64,000 nucleotides of DNA from Achromobacter xylosoxidans A8 (GTDB lineage: Bacteria; Pseudomonadota; Gammaproteobacteria; Burkholderiales; Burkholderiaceae_B). This document shows, in pieces, positions 8,182 to 16,692 of this stretch (position 1 is the stretch's first letter; every line of letters begins with the position of its first letter). The position numbers were made by a program, and so were the translations under genes. A model generated the notes under the pieces. The model was not told the origin of the DNA. It saw only the letters and a program-made list of their open reading frames with translations, and did not search any database. The stretch spans positions 3,596,001 to 3,660,000 of the forward strand of contig NC_014640.1 of assembly GCF_000165835.1 (NCBI RefSeq), in the 5' to 3' direction.

Positions 8182-9594
8182 TCAGAGGCTGTAGTACATG
8201 TCGAACTCGACCGGGTGCGGCGTCATGCGCAGACGGTTCACGTCGCCCATCTTGAGTTCGATGTAGGCGTTGAGCATGTCGTTGCTGAACACGCCGCCGC
8301 GGGTCAGGAACTCGCGGTCGTTGTCCAGGGCTTCCAGCGCTTGCTCCAGCGATGCGCAGACGGTCGGGATCTTGGCGTCTTCTTCCGGCGGCAGGTCGTA
8401 CAGGTTCTTGTCGGCGGGATCGCCGGGGTGGATCTTGTTCTGCACGCCGTCCAGGCCGGCCATCATCAGGGCCGAGAAGGCCAGGTACGGGTTGGCCAGG
8501 GGGTCCGGGAAACGCGCTTCGACGCGGCGGCCCTTGGGGTTGCCGACGTACGGAATGCGGATCGAGGCCGAACGGTTGCGGGCCGAGTAGGCCAGCTTCA
8601 CGGGCGCTTCGTAGTGCGGAACCAGGCGCTTGTACGAGTTGGTGCCGGGGTTGGTGATGGCGTTCAGCGCGCGGGCGTGCTTGATGATGCCGCCGATGTA
8701 GTACAGCGCGAATTCCGACAGGCCGGCGTAGCCGTTGCCCGCGAACAGGTTCTGGCCGTCCTTCCAGATGGACTGGTGGACGTGCATGCCGGAGCCGTTG
8801 TCGCCGACGATGGGCTTGGGCATGAACGTGGCGGTCTTGCCGTAAGCGTGGGCCACGTTGTGGATCACGTACTTGACGATCTGCGTCCAGTCGGCGCGCT
8901 GCACCAGGGTGCTGAACTTGGTGCCGATTTCGAGCTGGCCGGCGCCGGCCACTTCATGGTGGTGCACTTCGACCGGCACGCCCATCTGTTCCATCAGCAG
9001 GCACATTTCCGAACGCATATCCTGGAAGGAATCGACCGGAGGCACGGGGAAGTAGCCGCCCTTGACGGTGGGACGGTGACCAGTATTGCCGCCTTCGAAT
9101 TCCAGGCCCGAGGACCAGGGCGCTTCTTCCGACTTGATCTTGACGAAGGTACCGGACATGTCGCTGTTCCAGGTCACGCCGTCAAAGACGAAGAATTCGG
9201 GTTCCGGACCGAAGTAGGCGGTGTCGCCCAGGCCGGAGGACTTCAGGTAGGCTTCGGCGCGCTTGGCCAGCGAACGCGGGTCGCGGTCATAGCCCTTCAG
9301 ATCGGAGGGTTCGACCACGTCGCACGACAGGATCAGGGTCGGTTCTTCGCGGAACGGATCCAGGTTGGCGGTGGACATGTCGGGGATGAGCAGCATGTCG
9401 GAGGCTTCGATGCCCTTCCAGCCCGGGATCGACGAACCGTCGAAGGCCTGCCCGCTTTCCAGCTTGTCTTCGTCGATCTGGCTGACCGGCACGGAGATGT
9501 GGTGTTCGCGGCCAATCGTATCGGTAAAGCGGAAATCCACGAATTTGACTTCGTTGTCGGCGATCTGTTTCAGGACGTCTTTCGGGCTTGCCAT
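8182..9594 (-). CDS. glnA: Glutamine synthetase type I
   Basis: 470 residues, the normal length of the dodecameric GSI-beta enzyme. It joins ammonia to glutamate using ATP. The beta-grasp start ([19 protein letters not shown]), the metal-site region ([11 protein letters not shown]), the ATP-binding loop ([16 protein letters not shown]) and the glutamate-binding [19 protein letters not shown] segment are all present. Tyr399 in NLYDLPPEE is the adenylylation site used by GlnE, so the enzyme should be covalently regulated. Upstream lie a sigma-54 promoter and two NtrC sites; downstream come ntrB and ntrC. Confidence 0.98.
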   Translation of the reverse strand: MASPKDVLKQIADNEVKFVDFRFTDTIGREHHISVPVSQIDEDKLESGQAFDGSSIPGWKGIEASDMLLIPDMSTANLDPFREEPTLILSCDVVEPSDLKGYDRDPRSLAKRAEAYLKSSGLGDTAYFGPEPEFFVFDGVTWNSDMSGTFVKIKSEEAPWSSGLEFEGGNTGHRPTVKGGYFPVPPVDSFQDMRSEMCLLMEQMGVPVEVHHHEVAGAGQLEIGTKFSTLVQRADWTQIVKYVIHNVAHAYGKTATFMPKPIVGDNGSGMHVHQSIWKDGQNLFAGNGYAGLSEFALYYIGGIIKHARALNAITNPGTNSYKRLVPHYEAPVKLAYSARNRSASIRIPYVGNPKGRRVEARFPDPLANPYLAFSALMMAGLDGVQNKIHPGDPADKNLYDLPPEEDAKIPTVCASLEQALEALDNDREFLTRGGVFSNDMLNAYIELKMGDVNRLRMTPHPVEFDMYYSL

Positions 9595-9653
9595 GTCATC
9601 TCCATTAGATAAAAAGGTCGAGGGCTATACCCGTCGACTGGCATAAAAGAGGG

Positions 9654-9670
9654 AAGCAATAAGCGTGCCA
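9654..9670 (-). promoter_or_regulatory. Sigma-54 promoter of glnA
   Basis: Read on the minus strand the sequence is TGGCAC, GCTTA, TTGCTT, a full match to the -24/-12 consensus TGGCAC-N5-TTGC. The -12 element ends about 60 bases upstream of the glnA start codon. NtrC sites are found further upstream at the expected distance. The promoter should fire under nitrogen limitation with phospho-NtrC. Confidence 0.9.
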
Positions 9671-9677
9671 GGTTTTA

Positions 9678-9695
9678 CCCCCGGGATTCCCCGGG
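9678..9695. repeat. GC-rich inverted repeat between the NtrC sites and the sigma-54 promoter
   Basis: CCCCGGG, a four-base centre, CCCGGGG (minus-strand reading). It lies between the activator sites and the -24 element. It may help bend the DNA or may be chance in GC-rich sequence. Confidence 0.35.
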
Positions 9696-9723
9696 GAAGG
9701 CAGCTGGGTCACGGGAAAATGTA

Positions 9724-9738
9724 GCACCATAATGGTGC
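9724..9738. promoter_or_regulatory. NtrC binding site 1 (strong)
   Basis: GCACCAT, A, ATGGTGC is a perfect 15-bp palindrome that matches the NtrC consensus TGCACCA-N3-TGGTGCA at all core bases. It lies about 54 bases upstream of the -24 element of glnA, a normal enhancer distance. Confidence 0.85.
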
Positions 9739-9740
9739 AA

Positions 9741-9766
9741 ATAGTGGGGCACGTCAGCCCCACTAT
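9741..9766. terminator. Inverted repeat downstream of hemW
   Basis: ATAGTGGGGC, ACGTCA, GCCCCACTAT: 10-bp perfect arms directly after the hemW stop on the minus strand. Only a short T-pair follows, so it would be a weak terminator. It partly overlaps the second NtrC site, so it may serve both purposes. Confidence 0.5.
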
Positions 9767-9772
9767 GGTGCA
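9756..9772 (-). promoter_or_regulatory. NtrC binding site 2 (weaker)
   Basis: The minus-strand reading TGCACCATAGTGGGGCT has a perfect left half-site (TGCACCA) and a degenerate right half (TGGGGC for TGGTGC). It lies about three helical turns from site 1. Pairs of strong and weak NtrC sites are typical of glnA enhancers and support cooperative oligomer formation. Confidence 0.65.
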
Positions 9773-9778
9773 TGCACG

Positions 9779-10999
9779 CTACAGGAACATTTCCTGCAGG
9801 TCGTTGAGGAATCTCCAGCCCAGCGGGGTCGCGCGCAGACGGGTCGGATCGGCATCCAGCAGCCCGCGCTTGGAGGCCGCCTCCAATTGGTGCGCGATGG
9901 CGGCCAGCGACAGGCCCGTGCGTTCGTTGAAGGCAGTGGCGGCGACGCCGTCCTTCAGGCGCAGGGCATTCAGCATGAACTCGAACGGCAGTTCGTCCGG
10001 GCCGACCTGGCGGCTTTCGGCAATGTGGCTGCCGTCGCGCGCCATGGCTGCCTGCATCCAGGAGTCCGGACTGCGCAGCCGCGCCTCGCGCAGGATGCGG
10101 TCATGGAAGGACAGCTTGCCGTGCGCGCCCGGCCCCAGGCCCAGGTAGTCGCCGAACTCCCAGTAATTCAGGTTGTGCCGGCAGCGCGCGCCGGGCTTGG
10201 CATAGGCCGAGACCTCATAGCGGGCCAGGCCGGCTGCCGCCAGTTCGGCTTCCACCGCGTCCTGCATGGCGGCGCTGGTGTCGTCGTCGGGCAGGTCCTC
10301 GGGCGGGAACTTGGCGAAGACAGTGTTGGGCTCCATCGTCAGGTGATAGAGCGACAGATGCTCCGTGCCGAAAGCCACGGCTTGCCGCAGGTCGGCCACA
10401 CAGGCCTCCAGGGTCTGGCCGGGCAAGGCGAACATCATGTCCAGGTTCACGCGCGAGACGGCGCGCTGCGCCATCTCGATCGCCGCCCTCGCCTGCGCGC
10501 TGTCATGGATGCGGCCCAGCTTCTTCAGTTGCGCATCGTCAAAACTCTGGATGCCCAGCGAGAACCGCGTCACGCCGCTGGCGGCATAGTCGCGGAAGCG
10601 CCCGGCCTCGGCCGTGCCGGGATTGGCTTCCATCGTGATCTCGGCGTCGGGCCACAAGTTCAGACAGGCGCGCAGCATGGCCAGCAGTTCGTCCAGCCCC
10701 TCGGACGACAGCAGGCTGGGCGTGCCCCCGCCGATGAAAACCGACACCACCTGCCGCCCCCAGATGGAAGGCAGCGCCTGTTCCAGGTCGCTGCGCAGGG
10801 CATCCAGATAGGCGCGCTCGGGGATCTCGCCCGGCGCCGCGTGCGAGTTGAAGTCGCAATAAGGGCATTTGCGCACGCACCAGGGCACGTGCACGTAGAC
10901 CGACAGCGGCGGCAGGCTGGACAACGTGGCGCCGGCCGGCAGCTTCAGGCGCGACGGCTGCGCGCCCATGTCGTTGCGGATGGGAATGATGATGGACAT
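9779..10999 (-). CDS. hemW: Radical SAM heme chaperone HemW
   Basis: 406 residues. The radical SAM cluster motif is CxxxCxxC (Cys41, Cys45, Cys48 in CVRKCPYCDFN), followed by the SAM-binding GGGTPSLL and the conserved LGIQSFDD. HemW was long annotated as oxygen-independent coproporphyrinogen oxidase (HemN-like), but members of this branch bind heme and insert it into respiratory enzymes. The C-terminal HemN-C domain (FEFMLNALRLKDG) is present. It lies next to rdgB on the same strand with a 37-base gap, a common betaproteobacterial pairing. The first 10 residues before Met11 may be dispensable. Confidence 0.93.
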   Translation of the reverse strand: MSIIIPIRNDMGAQPSRLKLPAGATLSSLPPLSVYVHVPWCVRKCPYCDFNSHAAPGEIPERAYLDALRSDLEQALPSIWGRQVVSVFIGGGTPSLLSSEGLDELLAMLRACLNLWPDAEITMEANPGTAEAGRFRDYAASGVTRFSLGIQSFDDAQLKKLGRIHDSAQARAAIEMAQRAVSRVNLDMMFALPGQTLEACVADLRQAVAFGTEHLSLYHLTMEPNTVFAKFPPEDLPDDDTSAAMQDAVEAELAAAGLARYEVSAYAKPGARCRHNLNYWEFGDYLGLGPGAHGKLSFHDRILREARLRSPDSWMQAAMARDGSHIAESRQVGPDELPFEFMLNALRLKDGVAATAFNERTGLSLAAIAHQLEAASKRGLLDADPTRLRATPLGWRFLNDLQEMFL

Positions 11000-11036
11000 G
11001 CGTAATTCCTGGACCGGGCGCCACGCGGCGCCCTCG

Positions 11037-11660
11037 TCAAGCCTGGCTCAGCTTGCTCAATAGTTCGCGCAGGGCGCGGGCACGGTGGCTCAGCCGGTTC
11101 TTTTCCTCGGGATCCAGGGCTGCGGCGGTCAGGGCCTGGTCGGGCAGGTAGAAATGCGGGTCGTAGCCGAAGCCGTTGGCGCCTTCGGGCTGGTCGATGA
11201 TCTCGCCGTGCCACAGGCCTTCGCCTATCAGGGGCCGCGGGTCGTTCTCGGCGCGCACCAGCGCCAACACCGCCACGTACCAGGCGCTGCGGTCCGCCAC
11301 GCCGGCCAGCTTGCGCACCAGCAGTTCGTTATTGGCCTGGTCGGATTTTTCGCCGCCATGCATCTTGGCATAGCGCGCCGAATACACGCCAGGCGCGCCG
11401 CCCAGCGCCGCCACGCACAAGCCGGAATCGTCGGCCAGCGCGGGCAGCCCGGTCAGCCGGCTGGCATGGCGGGCCTTGGCCAGCGCGTTCTCGACGAAGG
11501 TGACGTGCGGCTCTTCGGCTTCAGGCACGCCCAGTTCGCCTTGGGGCACCAGCTCCATGCCCAGAGGCGCGAACAAGGCGGAGAACTCGCGCAGCTTGCC
11601 GGGATTGTTGGAGGCCAGCACGACGCGGCGCAGGGAATCGGGAATCTTGGGAGCGGTCAT
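11037..11660 (-). CDS. rdgB: XTP/dITP diphosphatase (RdgB/HAM1)
   Basis: 207 residues from ATG at 11660 (MTAPKIPDSLRRVVLASNNP). This start is preferred over longer frames because SNNPGKLREF sits at the normal distance from the N-terminus. The enzyme hydrolyses ITP, dITP and XTP to monophosphates, keeping deaminated purines out of DNA and RNA. The substrate loop with DDSGLCVAALGGAPGVYSAR and the C-terminal GFGYDPHFYLPD are diagnostic. It is followed by hemW. Confidence 0.96.
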   Translation of the reverse strand: MTAPKIPDSLRRVVLASNNPGKLREFSALFAPLGMELVPQGELGVPEAEEPHVTFVENALAKARHASRLTGLPALADDSGLCVAALGGAPGVYSARYAKMHGGEKSDQANNELLVRKLAGVADRSAWYVAVLALVRAENDPRPLIGEGLWHGEIIDQPEGANGFGYDPHFYLPDQALTAAALDPEEKNRLSHRARALRELLSKLSQA

Positions 11661-11865
11661 GGGCAAATTGTATAGGGCGCGGGTCCGATGCGCCGCCGCC
11701 GGGCGGGATGCCCCCGCCCGCTCGAAGGATATGCCTTCGGCCGGGGTTGACAGTGATACGTACCCTAATTGAAGATGGCGCGCCCGTCGTCGACGCAACA
11801 ACGCCGACATATTTTCTTGTCAATATGATCAAACTTGTCACTGATAGTATCTGAACGCACCGGCG

Positions 11866-13719
11866 ATGGACCCCATTCACGCTTTGCCCCGGCCGGTAGC
11901 GGCCCGCGCGCCCTCATCTTCCCAGGACAGCGCGTCAGCGCACATGAGCCTGGCCGGCATCCTGCGCGAACGGCTGTTGCGCCCGCGCTTCCAGCCCGTG
12001 GTCGACCTTTCGCACAGCCGCATCTACGGCCATGAAAGCCTGATCCGCGGCCCGGCCGACACCGCCCTGCACTTTCCCGACGCGCTGTTTGCCGAGGCCC
12101 GCCGCCAGGGCCTGCATCCGCAACTGGAACTGGCCAGCTTCCGCGCCGGCGCCCAGGGCTTTCATCAGCACGACGCCGCCGGCATGCTGTTCCTGAACCT
12201 TTCCGGCTCGGCGCTGCTGCACTACTGGACCCTGTGGGGCGAAGAAATGCCCCAACGCCTGCTCAAGAACTGCTCGCTCGCGCCGTCCAGCATCATCGTC
12301 GAACTCACCGAACAGGATCCGCTGTCCGAACACATGGCGGAGCTGTCCAGCGCCTTCGCCTGCCTGCGCGAACACGGCATGCGCGTTGCGCTGGACGACT
12401 ACGGCGTGGGCAACTCCAATCTGCAGCTCTGGGCCGAGATGCAGCCGGACCTGGTCAAGATAGACCGCTATTTCTTCGACGGCATCGGCCAGGACGAGCG
12501 CAAGCAGAACATGGTGCGCGCCATCCTGAAGGTGGCGCAGCACCTGGGCACCACCATCGTCGCCGAAGGCATCGAAACCGCCGAGGACCTGGCCGTGGTG
12601 CGCGAACTGGACATCCGCTACGCGCAAGGCTGGCTGCTGGGCCGGCCGGAAGAAATGCTGCTGACCGAGCTGGCGCCGCCGCTGCGCGATTCGCTGCGGC
12701 AGCGGGCGCCAGCGGCCGCGCTGCAACGCGGCATCGGCGGCACCGCCGCCAGCCTGCGGGTCGAAGCACCCGCGGTGCAATTGAGCGGGCACACCAACGA
12801 CGACGTGCACCGGCTGTTCATCGAACACAAGGAGATGCACGCGGTGGCCGTGGTGGACGACGACAACCGCCCGGTCGGCATCATCAACCGCCGCGACTTC
12901 TCGGAACACTACGCCCAGCGCTATACGCGCGAACTGTTCGGACGCGACGCCTGCTCCACCTTCATGAACGCGGAGCCGGTGCTGGTGGACCTGAACGTAT
13001 CCATCGACCAGTTGAGCCATGTGCTGATTTCCGAGGACCAGCGCTACCTGATGGACGGGCTGATCATCACGCACGAAGGCCGCTACGACGGCCTGGCCAC
13101 GGGCGAAACGCTGGTGCGCTCGGTTACCGAAATGCGCATCGAGGCGGCGCGCTACGCCAATCCGCTGACCTCCCTGCCCGGCAACATCCCCATCAGCCGG
13201 CACATCGCTACGCTGCTGGAAGATGCGGATGACTTCACCATCTGCTACGGCGACCTGAACAACTTCAAGCCCTTCAACGACGTCTACGGCTATTGGCGCG
13301 GCGACGACATGATCATGCTGACCGCCGACGTCATCAAGCGCCATTGCGACCCGCAACGCGACTTCGTCGGCCATGTGGGCGGCGACGATTTCGTGGTGCT
13401 GCTGCGCAGCCCCGATTGGATGGCGCGCGCCCAGCGCATCATCGCCGAATTCAACGAGCGCGCGATGGACCTGTACGACGACGAGGGCCGCCGCAACGGC
13501 GGGATCGAAGCCGAGGACCGCTACGGCGTGCCCCGCTTCTTTCCCTTCGTGACGCTGGGCGTCGGCGCCCTCACCGTCACGCCCTCGCTATGCGAGCGCA
13601 TCCGCCCTGAGGACATCGCGTCGGCCGCCGCTCATGTCAAGCACAAGGTCAAGCACGGGAACCTGTCGCTGGTGGCCGAGCGCTACACCGGCGGCATCCT
13701 GCCGCAGCTCGACAGCTAA
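11866..13719 (+). CDS. EAL-CBS-GGDEF cyclic di-GMP signalling protein
   Basis: 617 residues, no membrane segment. An EAL phosphodiesterase domain (about 30-280) comes first, then a pair of CBS domains (about 290-410), then a GGDEF cyclase domain (about 425-590). The EAL catalytic residues are all visible: ESLIR, FLNLS, ELTEQ, DDYG, VKID, AEGIET and AQGWLLGRP. The cyclase signature is GGDDF, an accepted active variant. Both activities may therefore work, with the CBS pair sensing adenine nucleotides or c-di-AMP-like ligands (inference). The alternative start is Met at 11944. The 3' end overlaps the convergent chemoreceptor gene by 132 bases. Confidence 0.93.
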   Translation: MDPIHALPRPVAARAPSSSQDSASAHMSLAGILRERLLRPRFQPVVDLSHSRIYGHESLIRGPADTALHFPDALFAEARRQGLHPQLELASFRAGAQGFHQHDAAGMLFLNLSGSALLHYWTLWGEEMPQRLLKNCSLAPSSIIVELTEQDPLSEHMAELSSAFACLREHGMRVALDDYGVGNSNLQLWAEMQPDLVKIDRYFFDGIGQDERKQNMVRAILKVAQHLGTTIVAEGIETAEDLAVVRELDIRYAQGWLLGRPEEMLLTELAPPLRDSLRQRAPAAALQRGIGGTAASLRVEAPAVQLSGHTNDDVHRLFIEHKEMHAVAVVDDDNRPVGIINRRDFSEHYAQRYTRELFGRDACSTFMNAEPVLVDLNVSIDQLSHVLISEDQRYLMDGLIITHEGRYDGLATGETLVRSVTEMRIEAARYANPLTSLPGNIPISRHIATLLEDADDFTICYGDLNNFKPFNDVYGYWRGDDMIMLTADVIKRHCDPQRDFVGHVGGDDFVVLLRSPDWMARAQRIIAEFNERAMDLYDDEGRRNGGIEAEDRYGVPRFFPFVTLGVGALTVTPSLCERIRPEDIASAAAHVKHKVKHGNLSLVAERYTGGILPQLDS

Positions 13720-15303
13720 GCCCTGCCCAGCCGCGCCACCGGCCGGCTGGGCGATCTGGAACACCGCCACCGCCCTGCGCAAGCCCTGCGCCTGCGCTTC
13801 CAAGGCAGCCGCCGCAGCCGCCGTCTGTTCCACCATGGCGGCATTCTCCTGCGTCGAGCGCTCGATGTCCGCCACCGCGTGGTTCACCGAGGCGATGCCG
13901 GCGGCCTGCTCTGCCGTGGCGCTGGAAATCTCGGCCACGATCTGCGTCACCCGGTCCACCGACTGCACCATGTCGCGCATGGTGTCGCCCGCCAGGCTGA
14001 CCTGGCGCACCCCCGCCTGCACGCGCGCCGCGGAGTCCTCGATCAGGCCCTTGATCTCCTTGGCCGCCTGCGCGCTGCGCTGGGCCAGCGAGCGCACCTC
14101 GCCCGCCACCACCGCAAAGCCCTTGCCCTGCTCGCCCGCGCGCGCTGCTTCCACGGCGGCGTTCAGCGCCAGAATATTGGTTTGAAAGGCGATGCTGTCG
14201 ACCACGCCGACGATCTCGCCGATGCGGCGCGCGCTCTCGGCAATGCCCTGCATGCTCTGCACCACTTCTTCGACCGCCGCGCCGCCGCGCTGCGCCAGCT
14301 GGGTCGCGCCCAGCGCCTGGCGGCTGGCCAGGTCGGCGTTGCCAGCGGTCAGCTGCACCGTGTGCGCCAGCTGCATCATGTTGGCCGACGCTTCCTGCAG
14401 CGAGCCCGCCTGGCGCGCGGTGCGGTCCGACATGTCCGCCCCGCCCGCGGCGATCTCGCCCGAGCCGGTATGGATTTCCTCGACGCCGTGGCGCACCGAG
14501 GCCACGGCCGCCGACAGCCCTTTCTGCATGCGCCGCATGGCGCTATACAGGACGCCAATCTCGTTGTCGCCGCGCATGGCGATCGCGCCCGTCAGGTCGC
14601 CGTCGGCGATGCGGTCGAAATGCGCGCCGGCCTCGTTCAGCGGCCGCAGGATGCCGCGGCGGAACGCCAGCCGGATCAGCACGGCCAGCAGCAACACCAG
14701 GGCCAGCACGCCGGCCGCCACCGCGATCACCCGCTGCAGCGTGAGGCTGGCGCTGGCCACCGCCGCCTGGCCCTGGTCGCGGGCATAGGTCTGGTAGGCG
14801 TCGGCCTGCTTGACGTAGGCGGCGCCGCTGCCCGGCAGCACCTTGTCCACCAGGCGGTTCACCTCGATGCCGTTCCAGCCCTTGATGGCCGCATGCATGG
14901 GCGCCAGCGTCTTGTCCGCGAAGGCGGCATAGGCGGCCAGCACCGCGTCGAACAACGGCGCGCCCTCGGCGCTGGCGTCGGGGTTGGCGCGCAGGCGCGC
15001 CAGGCTGGCCGCCGCCTGCTTGAATAGCGTCTCAGCGTGCGCCAGGGACTCGTTGCGCGCCTCTTCCAGGCCGCCTTCCATTGCCGTCTTGGCATCCGTC
15101 AGCGCGGCGCGCGCCTGGAACAGCCGGCTGCTCATGTCGGCCAGGTCGCCGGCCCGTTCGATGCTGCCCCGGCCCAACGCTTCAATGTCCGCGCGGTTGT
15201 CCCGCAGCACCGAGATTCCGGCCGCCGCCGCCAGCGCGAACAGCACCACGAACAACGCAAGAATGGCCGACACCGCCGTCGTGACCCTGATGTTTTTCCG
15301 CAT
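13588..15303 (-). CDS. Methyl-accepting chemotaxis protein
   Basis: 571 residues. Membrane helix 1 is at about 10-31, then a periplasmic four-helix-type sensor domain, membrane helix 2 at about 190-212, HAMP, and the cytoplasmic signalling domain with the hairpin tip IVGVVDSIAFQTNILALNAA and AARAGEQGKGFAVVAGEVRSLA. It passes ligand signals to CheA/CheW. The recognisable family sequence ends near AVAVFQIAQPAG. The last 40-50 residues (QGLAVELRQDAAG onward) are encoded antisense to the end of the GGDEF gene, so the natural stop was probably lost and the protein reads through into the neighbour. Confidence 0.9.
   Translation of the reverse strand: MRKNIRVTTAVSAILALFVVLFALAAAAGISVLRDNRADIEALGRGSIERAGDLADMSSRLFQARAALTDAKTAMEGGLEEARNESLAHAETLFKQAAASLARLRANPDASAEGAPLFDAVLAAYAAFADKTLAPMHAAIKGWNGIEVNRLVDKVLPGSGAAYVKQADAYQTYARDQGQAAVASASLTLQRVIAVAAGVLALVLLLAVLIRLAFRRGILRPLNEAGAHFDRIADGDLTGAIAMRGDNEIGVLYSAMRRMQKGLSAAVASVRHGVEEIHTGSGEIAAGGADMSDRTARQAGSLQEASANMMQLAHTVQLTAGNADLASRQALGATQLAQRGGAAVEEVVQSMQGIAESARRIGEIVGVVDSIAFQTNILALNAAVEAARAGEQGKGFAVVAGEVRSLAQRSAQAAKEIKGLIEDSAARVQAGVRQVSLAGDTMRDMVQSVDRVTQIVAEISSATAEQAAGIASVNHAVADIERSTQENAAMVEQTAAAAAALEAQAQGLRRAVAVFQIAQPAGGAAGQGLAVELRQDAAGVALGHQRQVPVLDLVLDMSGGRRDVLRADALA
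13725..13752. terminator. Hairpin inside the chemoreceptor 3' end, just after the GGDEF gene stop
   Basis: GCCCAGCCG and CGGCTGGGC form a 9-bp perfect stem with a 10-base loop, six bases past the stop of the plus-strand gene. No T-run follows. It lies inside the minus-strand coding sequence. That fits an old shared terminator region now swallowed by the extended chemoreceptor frame. Confidence 0.45.
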
Positions 15304-15515
15304 ATCAGTCCATACAAAACCTGCCGCCAGCGGCGGCGTTCACAGGGATTATGGACATCCAGTTTGGCAATTTCTTGACACAACCCCGGCGCCGGGATGA
15401 CAAACTCCCGTCACGAAACCGAACCCCGTATTAAGCAATTGTGAATTGGCAGGGCCCGCGGCTTGCGGCACATTCAATGCTGTAACGATCCATCACCCAT
15501 ATAGAAAACAGCAAC

Positions 15516-16676
15516 ATGCCCAACGCCTCCCACGCCTATCAGGACATCCGCGAAGCCGTGCGCGACCTCTGCGCCCAGTTCCCCTCCGAATATTTCCGCA
15601 AGGTCGACGAAGAACGCGGCTACCCCGAAGCCTTCGTCCGCGCGCTGACCGAGGCCGGCTGGCTGGCTGCGCTGATCCCGCAGGAATACGGCGGCTCCGG
15701 CCTGGGCCTGACCGAAGCCTCGGTCATCATGGAAGAAATCAACCGCAGCGGCGGCAACTCCGGCGCCTGCCACGGCCAGATGTACAACATGGGCACGCTG
15801 CTGCGCCACGGCTCCGAAGCCCAGAAGCGCGAATACCTGCCGCGCATCGCCGCCGGCGAGCTGCGCCTGCAATCGATGGGCGTGACCGAACCCACCACCG
15901 GCACCGACACCACCAAGATCAAGACCACCGCCGTCAAGCGCGGCGACCGCTACGTCATCAACGGCCAGAAGGTCTGGATCTCGCGCGTGCAGCACTCGGA
16001 CCTGATGATCCTGCTGGCGCGCACCACGCCGCTGGACCAAGTCACGCGCAAGTCGGAAGGCATGTCGATCTTCCTGGTGGACCTGCATCACGCCGTCAAG
16101 CACGGCATGGCTATCCGCCCGATCCCCAACATGGTCAACCACGAGACCAACGAGCTGTTCTTCGACAACCTGGAAATCCCCGAAGAAAATCTGATCGGCG
16201 AGGAAGGCAAGGGTTTCAAGTACATCCTGGACGGGCTGAACGCCGAACGCACCCTGATCGCCGCCGAGTGCATCGGCGACGGCTACTGGTTCGTGGACAA
16301 GGTCACCGCCTACGCCAAGGAGCGCATGGTGTTCGGCCGCCCCATCGGCCAGAACCAGGGCGTGCAGTTCCCCATCGCCCGCGCCCACATCAACGTCGAA
16401 GCCGCCAGCCTGATGCGTTACGAAGCCTGCCGCCTGTTCGACGCCCATGAGCCCTGCGGCGCTCAGGCCAACATGGCCAAGCTGCTGGCCGCCGACGCGT
16501 CCTGGGAGGCCGCCAACGCCTGCCTGCAATTCCACGGCGGCTTCGGCTTCGCCACGGAATATGATGTGGAGCGCAAGTTCCGCGAAACCCGCCTGTATCA
16601 GGTTGCGCCGATCTCGACCAACCTGATCCTGTCCTACGTGGCCGAACACATCCTAGGCCTGCCCCGTTCCTTCTGA
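15516..16676 (+). CDS. Acyl-CoA dehydrogenase family protein
   Basis: 386 residues with the three-part fold: an N-terminal helical domain, a middle beta domain with the FAD/substrate segment MGVTEPTTGTDTTKIKTTA, and a C-terminal helical domain with ACLQFHGGFGFATEYDVERK. It should oxidise an acyl-CoA to the 2-enoyl-CoA, passing electrons to ETF. The next gene (MmgE/PrpD) starts 16 bases downstream, so the pair forms an operon. That pairing suggests degradation of a branched or dicarboxylic acid, but the substrate cannot be read from sequence. Confidence 0.93.
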   Translation: MPNASHAYQDIREAVRDLCAQFPSEYFRKVDEERGYPEAFVRALTEAGWLAALIPQEYGGSGLGLTEASVIMEEINRSGGNSGACHGQMYNMGTLLRHGSEAQKREYLPRIAAGELRLQSMGVTEPTTGTDTTKIKTTAVKRGDRYVINGQKVWISRVQHSDLMILLARTTPLDQVTRKSEGMSIFLVDLHHAVKHGMAIRPIPNMVNHETNELFFDNLEIPEENLIGEEGKGFKYILDGLNAERTLIAAECIGDGYWFVDKVTAYAKERMVFGRPIGQNQGVQFPIARAHINVEAASLMRYEACRLFDAHEPCGAQANMAKLLAADASWEAANACLQFHGGFGFATEYDVERKFRETRLYQVAPISTNLILSYVAEHILGLPRSF

Positions 16677-16692
16677 CCGGATCCCGACATCA

